Assembly (NCBI GenBank): GCA_937958785.1
Contig: CALGMY010000204.1
Coordinates: 1-15,144 of the forward strand
DNA: 15,144 bases
Source: an uncultured Gammaproteobacteria bacterium
Lineage (GTDB): Bacteria > Pseudomonadota > Gammaproteobacteria > Steroidobacterales > GCA-2729495
Direction of reading: 5' to 3'
In this document: positions 7,821 to 14,348 of the stretch, in pieces
How positions within the stretch are numbered: position 1 is the first letter of the stretch
Layout: each line of letters begins with the position of its first letter
The notes under the pieces: generated by a model
What the model was told of the DNA's origin: nothing
Databases searched by the model: none
Seen by the model: only the letters and a program-made list of their open reading frames with translations
Translations under genes and position numbers: made by a program

Positions 7821-8843
7821 ATGCCGCCTCGATCCCGTCGCCTGCTCCTCATCCTGCTCCTGCTGGCCATCGCGGCGCTGGCCCTGGCGGTGAGCGCTGG
7901 CAGCGGCCCGGCCGGGCCCGGCACCCTGCGCGGGTTGCTCACCGGTGCCGCGGACCCACTCGAGGCGGACATCCTCCTCCGCCTGCGCCTGCCCCGGGCC
8001 CTCGCCGCCTTCGGCACGGGCAGCGCGCTCGCGCTCGCGGGAGCACTCATGCAGGTCCTGTTGCGCAACCCGCTCGCCGACCCTTACGTCCTCGGCACAT
8101 CGGGTGGGGCGGCGGTGGGCGCCCTCGGCGCCATGCTCGCCGGCAGCACGGGGCTCGCCATCGATGCATCGGCCTTTGGCGGTGCCCTGCTGAGCACCGC
8201 GGTCGTGTTCGTCCTCGCGAGATCCGGCGGGCCCTGGAACGACGGCCGGGGGTACGACGGGGGCGCGGCAAGCCGGCTGCTGCTCACCGGAGTCGTCGTG
8301 GCGTCGGGCTGGAGTGCCGTCGTGAGCCTGCTGCTGGCCACCAGTCCCGAGGCGAGCCTGCGCGGGCTGCTCTTCTGGCTGATGGGCGACTTCTCCTACG
8401 TCGACAACCCGGGCCCGATCCTGGTCGTGGCCGGCGCCGGTGCTGCCGCCTGCCTGGTATTCGCCCGGACACTGAACGTGCTCGGCACCGGCGACTGGCA
8501 GGCGGCCCTGCTGGGTGTCGAGGTCCGCCAGGCCCGGACAGCCATCTATGGCCTCGCGGCGTTGCTCACGGCGCTGGCGGTGACCACGGCGGGCGTGGTG
8601 GGGTTCGTGGGGCTGATCGTGCCCCACTTCGTCCGCCTGGCCGGCGGCAGCGACCACCGGTTCGTGATCCCGGGCGCCGCACTGGCGGGGGGCACGCTGC
8701 TCGTGCTGGCCGACACCCTGGCCCGGACGACCCTCGCGCCCAGGCAGCTGCCCGTGGGCGCCATTACCGCGGCGGTGGGCGTGCCGGCCTTCCTTTACCT
8801 GCTGCGGCGGAGCGTGCGGGGCAGCCGGGCTGGACGCGGCTAG
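7821..8843 (+). CDS. btuC: cobalamin ABC transporter permease BtuC (FecCD family)
   Basis: Inner-membrane permease subunit, 340 aa and very hydrophobic, with about ten predicted membrane segments. It would form the channel that passes vitamin B12 from the periplasm to the cytoplasm with BtuD and BtuF. Family signatures are RLPRALAAFGTGSALALAGALMQ near the N-terminus, NPLADPYVLGTSGGA, and the late loop VVGFVGLIVPHFVRL, followed by ADTLARTTLAPRQLPVGAITA. The ATG at 7821 follows an AGGGG (7804-7809 region) at slightly long distance. The family also carries iron-siderophores; B12 is chosen because btuD, pduO and a BtuF-like binding protein are close by. It ends in a CTAG shared with tyrA and is separated from btuD by 1.7 kb. 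No cobalamin riboswitch is visible in the gap upstream. Confidence 0.9.
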   Translation: MPPRSRRLLLILLLLAIAALALAVSAGSGPAGPGTLRGLLTGAADPLEADILLRLRLPRALAAFGTGSALALAGALMQVLLRNPLADPYVLGTSGGAAVGALGAMLAGSTGLAIDASAFGGALLSTAVVFVLARSGGPWNDGRGYDGGAASRLLLTGVVVASGWSAVVSLLLATSPEASLRGLLFWLMGDFSYVDNPGPILVVAGAGAAACLVFARTLNVLGTGDWQAALLGVEVRQARTAIYGLAALLTALAVTTAGVVGFVGLIVPHFVRLAGGSDHRFVIPGAALAGGTLLVLADTLARTTLAPRQLPVGAITAAVGVPAFLYLLRRSVRGSRAGRG

Positions 8844-9928
8844 CGCCGGCTTGCGAGGTAGGCCCGGCCCTGCTCCATCAGCCGCACGAAGGCGGTCTCG
8901 TCCCCGTCCCGCACGATGTCGGCGATGCGCGTAACCGCCCGGCGCAGTTCCTCCAGGGCCGCCAGGCCAAACGGATTCTCCGCCTGGATGGCGAAATAGA
9001 GGTGCGGGTTTTCCTCCGCGACCCGGCCGGCGATCGTGAGCTGGGCGTCGAAGGTCGTGCTGGAGATGTCGGCCAGGCGCGGGACAGACTCGCCGCTCTC
9101 GGCAAGCGCGGTGAAGAACGCGATGTTCAGGGCGTGGGACAGTCCCAGCACGTAGGCAATGAGCCGGTCGTGCTCGTCGACGTCCATGCAGGTCCGCGCG
9201 GCCATGGTGGAAGCGAACAGCTGGGTCGCCTCGGCCGTGGCCTCCGGGCAGCCCACGTCGAGGAAGAGCACGTGCCGGCCGGACAGCAGTTCGGTGTCGG
9301 GCCCGAACATCGGATGCACCGAGGTCACCCGCAAGCCCAGCTCCCGCAGCGCCTTGAGTTCAGGCACGAACGGCGTCTTCAGCGACCCGATGTCGAAGAT
9401 CAGGCCTCGACGGCGCCGCTGGCCCAGCTCCCGGAGGATGTCCCCAGTGAGAGGAATGGGCGCCGAGACGACGGTGACGGCGAATTCGTCGGGCGTGTCC
9501 CGCCAGTCGGCCACCTGGGGGAACCCGGTGGCGGCGGGCACCGGGTCGGCGATCGTGACACTGAAGCCCTGGGACTGGAGGAACTCCGCGAACCAGCGCC
9601 CCATCTTGCCGCTGCCGCCGATGACCAGCGCCGGCTTGCCGGAGCCCTGTCCCTCGGCCCGGACCCTGGCCTGCTCCTGGTTCGCCAGGGAGGAGCGGAT
9701 CAGCAGGCTGAGCAGTGCTTCGGCGATGGTTGGCGACAGGCCCAGTGTGGCGGCCTGGGACCGGGCCCGGTCCAGAACCTGCTTCTCCCGGGCAAAGTCC
9801 CGGGTGGGACGGCCGGTGGCCTGCTTGAAGGCGCCGATTTCCCCGGAGAGCCGCTGGCGCTCGGCGACCAGTTCGAGGATGCGGCGATCGATGGCGGACA
9901 GCTGGTCGCGCAGTTGTTCGAGATCCAT
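8840..9928 (-). CDS. tyrA: bifunctional chorismate mutase / prephenate dehydrogenase (T-protein)
   Basis: Catalyses two steps of tyrosine synthesis: chorismate to prephenate, then oxidative decarboxylation to 4-hydroxyphenylpyruvate with NAD. It has 362 aa. Residues 1-85 are an AroQ-type mutase (LEQLRDQLSAIDRRILELVAERQ). From about 99 a Rossmann fold begins (GGSGKMG at 104-110), followed by the dehydrogenase core with SVHPMFGPDTELLSG (H205). Length and order match E. coli TyrA (373 aa). Start: ATG at 9928; no Shine-Dalgarno and no convincing promoter were found. It lies between btuC and btuD on the opposite strand, so it interrupts the B12 set. Tyrosine is the substrate of tyrS, but they are 7 kb apart and no joint regulation is visible. 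Confidence 0.96.
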   Translation of the reverse strand: MDLEQLRDQLSAIDRRILELVAERQRLSGEIGAFKQATGRPTRDFAREKQVLDRARSQAATLGLSPTIAEALLSLLIRSSLANQEQARVRAEGQGSGKPALVIGGSGKMGRWFAEFLQSQGFSVTIADPVPAATGFPQVADWRDTPDEFAVTVVSAPIPLTGDILRELGQRRRRGLIFDIGSLKTPFVPELKALRELGLRVTSVHPMFGPDTELLSGRHVLFLDVGCPEATAEATQLFASTMAARTCMDVDEHDRLIAYVLGLSHALNIAFFTALAESGESVPRLADISSTTFDAQLTIAGRVAEENPHLYFAIQAENPFGLAALEELRRAVTRIADIVRDGDETAFVRLMEQGRAYLASRR

Positions 9929-10252
9929 GGCGCGGGCGAGAGTACCCGGTCTGCCAGCCCGGTAACAGGCGACCCGCCCGGGATCGTTGGATTCCTTTAC
10001 AGGGTGCCGGGCGGCCTGTGGACCGAATCCGCGCCGTTCAGGGCCTATTCAAACCGGCTGCTCCCCCCGGACTTCGGCCGGTCACCACGCAACGCCGCGG
10101 AAATGCTGGATTCGAGTGCCGGGGACCGGCCCGGGGCCGGGTGGCTTGGCGGGGCCTGACCGTCGGGATTCCTTACGATCGCTGGCGGGAGCCTCCCAAT
10201 TCAAGCGACTAATGGCACACAGTGGATTGTCTGCAATGGATATTTTCCCTGC
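9929..10252 (+). other. non-coding stretch upstream of the sigma-54 promoter
   Basis: No believable gene: the open frames here are shadows or short and lack a ribosome-binding site. The left part must hold the tyrA promoter (minus strand), but none is convincing. Two inverted repeats may be protein sites: CCGGCCC-G-GGGCCGG (10126-10140) and GGGAG-C-CTCCC (10187-10197). They lie about 140 and 85 bp upstream of the predicted sigma-54 start, the range where enhancer-binding proteins usually sit. Both are simple GC-rich palindromes, so the assignment is speculative. The base composition becomes noticeably AT-richer from about 10190. Confidence 0.4.
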
Positions 10253-10268
10253 TGGCACGGGGTTTGCT
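10253..10268 (+). promoter_or_regulatory. sigma-54 (RpoN) promoter
   Basis: TGGCACGGGGTTTGCT fits the published consensus TGGCACG-N4-TTGCW at every fixed base. The GG of the -24 element (10254-10255) and the GC of the -12 element (10266-10267) are separated by exactly 10 bp. Transcription would start near 10279. Sigma-54 promoters require an ATP-driven enhancer-binding protein (for example CbrB, NtrC) bound upstream. No such regulator gene is in the window. Confidence 0.82.
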
Positions 10269-10278
10269 ACCTATCGGG

Positions 10279-10507
10279 TGCGCACAAAAAAGGTCTCTTT
10301 GCCGCGCGGAAGGAAAGCTCGACATCTGTCACCAGACATCGAAGCCAGAAGCAGCCCACAAGAAGAAGAACAAACCAACAATCAGAAGTAGAAGCGGCTG
10401 GACAAAAGAACAACAACAAGCCACCACAGACTGACGCACGCACCGAGACCGGATTCGCGACAACAACAAAAACCCGTATGCCCCCGCCACTGGCGGGGTT
10501 TTTTTTT
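10279..10507 (+). ncRNA. candidate CrcZ-like Hfq-binding small RNA
   Basis: About 230 nt from the predicted sigma-54 start to the end of a strong terminator. The sequence is strikingly A/C-rich against GC-rich surroundings. It carries AANAAYAA-type motifs in three places: AAGAACAA (10366-10373), AAGAACAACAACAA (10406-10419, overlapping copies) and AACAACAA (10462-10469). An additional AACAAT starts at 10377. In Pseudomonas, CrcZ and CrcY bear repeated motifs of this type, are made from sigma-54 promoters under CbrB, and bind Hfq so that it releases catabolite-repressed mRNAs. Several GGA triplets (10307-10314, 10400-10403, 10450-10453) could instead be RsmA/CsrA contacts. No protein is convincing in this stretch. 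The transcript and its ends are inferred. It could alternatively be the leader of btuD, which begins 20 bp after the terminator. Confidence 0.65.
10482..10507 (+). terminator. intrinsic terminator
   Basis: A perfect 7-bp GC stem CCCCGCC (10482-10488) / GGCGGGG (10492-10498) with a 3-nt ACT loop, followed directly by nine T (10499-10507). It is the strongest intrinsic terminator in the window. It would end the sigma-54 transcript just before btuD. An A5 run at 10468-10472 sits too far from the stem to make it clearly bidirectional. Confidence 0.93.
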
Positions 10508-10527
10508 GCCGGTAAGCTTTCGGCCGC

Positions 10528-11289
10528 ATGCTGACCTGTTCCGCACTCGTGGTGAGGGCGGGCGACCGCCCGCTGGTCCGGGACCTCACCTTCAACCTCG
10601 CCGCCGGGGACGTGATTGCCGTGCTGGGCCCTAACGGCGTCGGCAAGTCGCTGACCCTTCACACCCTGGCAGGACTGCGTCAGCCCGCGCACGGCTCGGT
10701 CGCCCTGGGTGGCGAACCCCTCCAGCGACTCCCCCGCCGGCAGGTGGCGCGTCGGCTCGGCCTGCTCCTGCAGGACGACACCGAGTCGTTTCCCGCCACG
10801 GTGTTCGCCACCGCATTGATGGGCCGCCATCCCCACGGTTCAGGCATGGGGCCGGAATCGGCTGAGGACCGGTCCCGGACGCAGGCGGCGCTCGCCGCCA
10901 TGCAACTTGCCGGGTTCGAGGACCGCCTGGTCGCCACGCTCTCGGGCGGGGAGCGACGCCGGCTCGCCCTGGCCAGGCTGCTCACCCAGGATCCGGGCGT
11001 CCTGCTGCTGGACGAACCGGTGAACCACCTGGATCCCCGGCATCAGCTCGCGGTACTGGGGCACCTGGCGACACTCGCCGGGGGAGGCCACGGGGTGGTG
11101 CTCACCCTGCACGATCCGGCCCTGGCGCTGCGCTTCGCCACCCACGCCCTGCTGCTGTTCCGCGACGGCACCTGGCTGCTCGATGCGGCGCGGGCTGCGC
11201 TGACCCCCGCCAACCTCGAACGGCTCTTCGAGACCCCCTACGAGCGCTACGTGGGCGAGCGCGGCGGCAGCGCGCTGCTGCCGGCCTGA
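10528..11289 (+). CDS. btuD: cobalamin ABC transporter ATP-binding protein BtuD
   Basis: Cytoplasmic ATPase that should power BtuC. It has 253 aa with every ABC element: Walker A GPNGVGKS (34-41), Q-loop region LGLLLQDD, signature LSGGE (138-142), Walker B LLLDEP (D162-E163), the D-loop NHLD and switch histidine H195 (TLHDPAL). It is of the FecE/BtuD type; iron-siderophore transport cannot be excluded from this subunit alone. The ATG lies only 20 bp after the terminator poly-T, and I find no good sigma-70 promoter in that gap, so expression probably depends on read-through from the sigma-54 transcript or on an unseen promoter inside the RNA region. The Shine-Dalgarno is weak. pduO follows after 56 bp on the same strand. 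Confidence 0.92.
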   Translation: MLTCSALVVRAGDRPLVRDLTFNLAAGDVIAVLGPNGVGKSLTLHTLAGLRQPAHGSVALGGEPLQRLPRRQVARRLGLLLQDDTESFPATVFATALMGRHPHGSGMGPESAEDRSRTQAALAAMQLAGFEDRLVATLSGGERRRLALARLLTQDPGVLLLDEPVNHLDPRHQLAVLGHLATLAGGGHGVVLTLHDPALALRFATHALLLFRDGTWLLDAARAALTPANLERLFETPYERYVGERGGSALLPA

Positions 11290-11345
11290 GCGGACCCCGC
11301 AGGCCGGGAGACGCTACACTCGGACCCCGCGATGCGGAGGGCGCC

Positions 11346-11909
11346 ATGGGCAACCGTCTGACGAAGATCTACACACGGACCGGCGACGACGGCACGACCG
11401 GCCTCGGTTCCGGCGAGCGGGTGCCCAAGGACTGCCCGCGGGTCGAGGCCTACGGCACCGTGGACGAACTCAATGCCTGCGTCGGGCTCGTGCTGGCCGG
11501 GGGCGGCCTCCCGCCAGGCATCCGGGCCAGCCTCACGGTGATCCAGCATCGGCTGTTCGACCTGGGCGGGGAGCTCGCCGTGCCGGGCCGCGACGTGATC
11601 CTGCCCGCGGATACCGCCGAGCTGGAGACGATCCTGGACCGGCTGAACACAGACCTGCCGCCGCTGCGGGACTTCGTCCTGCCCGGGGGCTCCGCGGGCG
11701 CCGCCACCTGCCACCTCGCCCGGACCGTGTGCCGGCGGGCGGAACGCCGGGCCATCGCGCTGCAACGGGTCGAGCAAGTGAATCCGGAGTCCGTCCGGTA
11801 CCTGAACCGGCTCTCGGACCTGCTGTTCGTCATGGCGCGGGTGCTCTGCCGGCAGGACGGCGCCACCGAGGTCATCTGGCAGCCCCGCGGGCGCGGCCCC
11901 ACCGCCTAG
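11346..11909 (+). CDS. pduO: cob(I)alamin adenosyltransferase, PduO type
   Basis: Transfers the adenosyl group of ATP to cob(I)alamin and so makes coenzyme B12 from imported corrinoid. It has 187 aa, a usual length for the single-domain PduO family. The N-terminal ATP loop TRTGDDGTTGL (10-20) is intact. The C-terminal helices carry CRRAERR (about 127-133) and NRLSDLLFVMAR (about 155-166), both typical. It is not the unrelated CobA/BtuR fold, which has a Walker A motif. A good ribosome-binding site, GGAGG at 11336-11340, lies 5 nt before the ATG. TACACT at 11315-11320 may be a -10 element, but no -35 fits, so it is probably co-transcribed with btuD. It converges on btuF with a 4-bp CTAG overlap. 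Confidence 0.95.
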   Translation: MGNRLTKIYTRTGDDGTTGLGSGERVPKDCPRVEAYGTVDELNACVGLVLAGGGLPPGIRASLTVIQHRLFDLGGELAVPGRDVILPADTAELETILDRLNTDLPPLRDFVLPGGSAGAATCHLARTVCRRAERRAIALQRVEQVNPESVRYLNRLSDLLFVMARVLCRQDGATEVIWQPRGRGPTA

Positions 11910-12799
11910 CTCGAGCCCGCGAGTGCGGCGCAGAGCCGCGAGATACCCTCGAGCAGCCGTGGCCCGGGGACGCTCATGAGGTCCGGGTCCAGCAGGTGCA
12001 GGCGCCCGTCGCGGACGGCGGGCATACGGGGCCATGCCTGCCAGGTGTCCAGCGGCGAGCCGGTGGCCGGGGCGCCAGCGCCGCGGGTGTAATCGTTGGC
12101 GATGATCACTCCGGGTGCCGCCGCCAGGACGGATTCGACACTGACGACGGCTGTCAGGCCGGGCAGGTCCGCAAACACGTTGTCCCCGCCACAGAGCTCG
12201 ATGGCCTCGCCGATGAAATGCCGGCCGGTCACGGTGATGAGCGGCTCCGGCGCGACCTGGTAGAACACCCGGCCAGCCCGGGTGGTGCCATGGGCGGCTT
12301 CAAGGGCCGCGAGTCCCTTGCGCCAGGCCACCGCCGACGCCCGCGCTGTCTCCCCGGTACCGGCCAGCTGCCCGATCTGCTCGATCTGGTCCCCCAGCGC
12401 CATCAGCTTGCCGGGCTCGAGCTCGACAACCCGGTAGCCCAGCTGGCGAAGTCGCTGCAGGGCCGCCGGCGAGTTGCCGCTGGGCCAGCCGAGCAGCAGG
12501 TCGGGACGCAGGCTCGCCAGGGCCTCGAGGTCGATGCGAAAGGCATCCCCCACCCGTGGCAGCGCCCGGGCCGCGGCCGGGTGGTCGCTGAACGCCACGG
12601 TGCCGACCAGGTAATCGCCAGCGCCGGCGGCATAGGCCAGTTCGGCGAGGTGCGGCGCCAGCGCGATGATCCGCCGGGCCGGGACTGCGGGTAGGTCGCT
12701 GGCAGGCGGTGGCGGCGGCCCGGGCGCGCACCCGGCGGCCAGGAGTGTGGCAAGCAGCAGGGCCCAGGCCCGCCGACGCGGGTCAGGTGACCCAGTCAT
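11906..12799 (-). CDS. btuF: cobalamin-binding periplasmic lipoprotein BtuF
   Basis: Substrate-binding component of the B12 importer; 297 aa. The N-terminus has RRR, a hydrophobic stretch and the lipobox LLAAGC with Cys24, so it should be a lipoprotein rather than a free periplasmic protein as in E. coli. The body is of the BtuF/TroA helical-backbone type: RIIALAPHLAELAYAAGAGDYLVGTVAFSDHP parallels E. coli RVITLSPANTELAFAAG...YSDYP, and GWPSGN (104-109) parallels the BtuF AWRGGN that helps line the B12 site. A proline run (PPPPPAS) links the lipid anchor to the domain. Its ATG overlaps the last 17 bp of ampE, so it is probably translated from the ampD-ampE message and not with btuC or btuD. 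It shares CTAG stops with pduO. Confidence 0.92.
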   Translation of the reverse strand: MTGSPDPRRRAWALLLATLLAAGCAPGPPPPPASDLPAVPARRIIALAPHLAELAYAAGAGDYLVGTVAFSDHPAAARALPRVGDAFRIDLEALASLRPDLLLGWPSGNSPAALQRLRQLGYRVVELEPGKLMALGDQIEQIGQLAGTGETARASAVAWRKGLAALEAAHGTTRAGRVFYQVAPEPLITVTGRHFIGEAIELCGGDNVFADLPGLTAVVSVESVLAAAPGVIIANDYTRGAGAPATGSPLDTWQAWPRMPAVRDGRLHLLDPDLMSVPGPRLLEGISRLCAALAGSS

Positions 12800-13691
12800 A
12801 GAGGGTCAGGACGGCGATCACGGGGCACCAGATCATCCACAACGTGCGCAGGACGAGCGCCCGCGCCGCGCGGATCCGGTCCCGGGCCTCGACCGCGTCA
12901 CCCACGTCCAGGGCGCCGCGGCCCGACGCCGCGCCGCCGACCCGGGCGACGATCTCCGTGGTGCCATCGGCCAGGGGCAGGTCGACCTCCGCACCCGGAC
13001 TGCGCCAGCTCTCGATCGCGTCCTCGAAGTTACCGGCCAGCACGTAGCCCAGGGCCAGCAATCGGGCGGGGATCCAGGCGAGCAGGCCGTGCACGGCCCG
13101 CACCGCGGCGATGGCCGGCAGCCCGCCCTCCTCGCCCGCCTGGGCCTCGGCACGGTGGCGCAGCAGATCGAGCACGCGGAAGCCCCAGGCGCCGGCAGGC
13201 CCCAGCACCAGGAACCAGAACACCACGCCGAAGATCCGGTTGTTGGCCTGGACATAGATCGCGCTCTCCACGGCGGCGTTCCGCTCGGCCGGCGACGCCG
13301 GGGGCGGCCGCTCCAGGAGCTCCTCCGCGACGCGCTGCTGGTCCACCTCGTTGCCGGTCTCGAGGGCGTCACCGTAGTCCTCGACCTCGTCGTCCAGGTC
13401 CCGTGGCCCGAGCGAGAACAGCAGCACCACCACCGCGAAGGCGAAGTACGGGATCTGCAGCAGCTCGCCCCGGACGGTGCCCGCCACCAGGGCCACCGGC
13501 GCCACCAGCAAGGCAGCCAGCAGGACGGTGAGGACGAGGGCCTGCCAGCGCCGGCTGCGCAGGCCGGCCGAGCGGAGCCGGCGCAGGTGCGCATCGAACA
13601 GCGGATCGAGCCAGCGGAATTCCCGCAGGTGGAACAGGTGGGTCAGCACACGCTCGAGGGCGAGGCCGAGCAGCAGCGCGAGGAAGTTCAT
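12783..13691 (-). CDS. ampE: AmpE, inner-membrane beta-lactamase-induction/recycling accessory protein
   Basis: Integral membrane protein of 302 aa (E. coli AmpE 284 aa). Similarity runs end to end: LLLGLALERV at the start, NNRIFGVVFWFLVLGPAGAWGF against E. coli [20 protein letters not shown], and LLAWIPARLLALGYVLAGNFEDAIESW against [27 protein letters not shown]. Hydrophobic segments lie near residues 2-15, 50-70, 78-94, 155-172 and 280-298. An acidic loop (DLDDEVEDYGD) is between them. AmpE's biochemical role is not well defined. It belongs to the CobD/CbiB superfamily, so a corrinoid enzyme was considered next to btuF, but the sequence and the ampD neighbour point to AmpE. The start is 9 bp after the ampD stop. 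Confidence 0.93.
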   Translation of the reverse strand: MNFLALLLGLALERVLTHLFHLREFRWLDPLFDAHLRRLRSAGLRSRRWQALVLTVLLAALLVAPVALVAGTVRGELLQIPYFAFAVVVLLFSLGPRDLDDEVEDYGDALETGNEVDQQRVAEELLERPPPASPAERNAAVESAIYVQANNRIFGVVFWFLVLGPAGAWGFRVLDLLRHRAEAQAGEEGGLPAIAAVRAVHGLLAWIPARLLALGYVLAGNFEDAIESWRSPGAEVDLPLADGTTEIVARVGGAASGRGALDVGDAVEARDRIRAARALVLRTLWMIWCPVIAVLTLYDWVT

Positions 13692-13700
13692 GCCGCTAGT

Positions 13701-14333
13701 CTACCGGCTGCGCCGCGCGCGGCTCGCCGGCCCGCTGAGCAACCCCCGGAGTCGCTGCCAGTCGAAAGCCGGTCCCGGGTCGGTCTTGCGCCCGGGCGCG
13801 ATGTCGCTGTGCCCTACCAACGGGGCGGTGGCCAGCGAGGGCACGCTTCGCCGCAGGAGGCGGATGAGCGCTGCGAGGCGCCGGTACTGGGCCGCCGTGT
13901 AGGGCCGGTCGTCCGTGCCCTCGAGTTCGATGCCCACAGAGAAGTCGTTGCAGCGCGGGCGGCCGCGGTAGCTGGACTGGCCTGCATGCCAGGCCCGCCG
14001 GTGCAGGGGGACGTACTGGACCAGTTCCCCGCCCCGCCGGATGAGCAGGTGGGTCGAGACCCGCAGCGCGGCGATGCCCTGGAAGTAGGGGTGGGCCCCG
14101 GGATCGAGGGCATTGAGGAACAGGTCGTCGATCCAGGGGCCGCCGAAGCGGCCGGGCGGCAGCGAGATCCCATGGATGACGATGAGTTCGGGGAGTACGC
14201 CTTCGGGGCGATCATCGCAATTGGGCGACGGCACCTGCCGGGCGCCGCGGACCAGGCCGCTGCCGGCGGACGGCTGCAGGCGGGGCCGGCGACGGGGCGG
14301 CTGCGGTGCCGGAGCGCGCAGGTTGCCCCTCAT
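13701..14333 (-). CDS. ampD: 1,6-anhydro-N-acetylmuramyl-L-alanine amidase AmpD
   Basis: Cytoplasmic zinc amidase that cuts the stem peptide from anhydro-muropeptides in cell-wall recycling; its loss derepresses AmpR-controlled beta-lactamase where that system exists. It has 210 aa from the ATG at 14333. Ligands correspond to E. coli H34, H154 and D164: here H54 (VIHGISLPPG), H175 (GHSDIAPGRKTDPG) and D185, with E136 in GIELEGTD. FGGPWID and WHAGQSSYRGR are family signatures. No signal peptide, as expected. The frame is open upstream to 14429, but 14333 is the ATG nearest the domain; even so, about 25 Pro/Arg-rich residues precede the normal AmpD start. No ampR or ampC is in the window. First gene of ampD-ampE-btuF. 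Confidence 0.95.
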   Translation of the reverse strand: MRGNLRAPAPQPPRRRPRLQPSAGSGLVRGARQVPSPNCDDRPEGVLPELIVIHGISLPPGRFGGPWIDDLFLNALDPGAHPYFQGIAALRVSTHLLIRRGGELVQYVPLHRRAWHAGQSSYRGRPRCNDFSVGIELEGTDDRPYTAAQYRRLAALIRLLRRSVPSLATAPLVGHSDIAPGRKTDPGPAFDWQRLRGLLSGPASRARRSR

Positions 14334-14348
14334 AGGTAAGATCCGCCC

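Noticed and set aside
9002..10159. 385-aa plus-strand open frame covering tyrA and part of the spacer
   Set aside because: Antisense to a complete T-protein; low-complexity sequence with no motif.
10222..10434. Short plus-strand frames inside the candidate RNA
   Set aside because: No ribosome-binding site, they start before the sigma-54 promoter, and the A/C-rich part translates to low-complexity N/Q/K/T residues.
10361..10470. CAA/GAA repeats as a microsatellite or CRISPR-like array
   Set aside because: The motifs are short, irregularly spaced and not separated by uniform spacers; their match to Hfq CA motifs is the better reading.
10481..10498. GCCACTG as a cobalamin riboswitch element
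   Set aside because: The heptamer occurs within the terminator hairpin; none of the other conserved riboswitch segments or the B12 box surround it.
12783..13691. CbiB/CobD adenosylcobinamide-phosphate synthase
   Set aside because: Tempting because btuF is adjacent, but the residues align with AmpE along the whole length and ampD lies upstream.
12666..14339. 557-aa plus-strand open frame across ampE and ampD
   Set aside because: Rich in Arg, Gln, Gly and Pro with no domain; the minus strand carries ampE and ampD with conserved residues.
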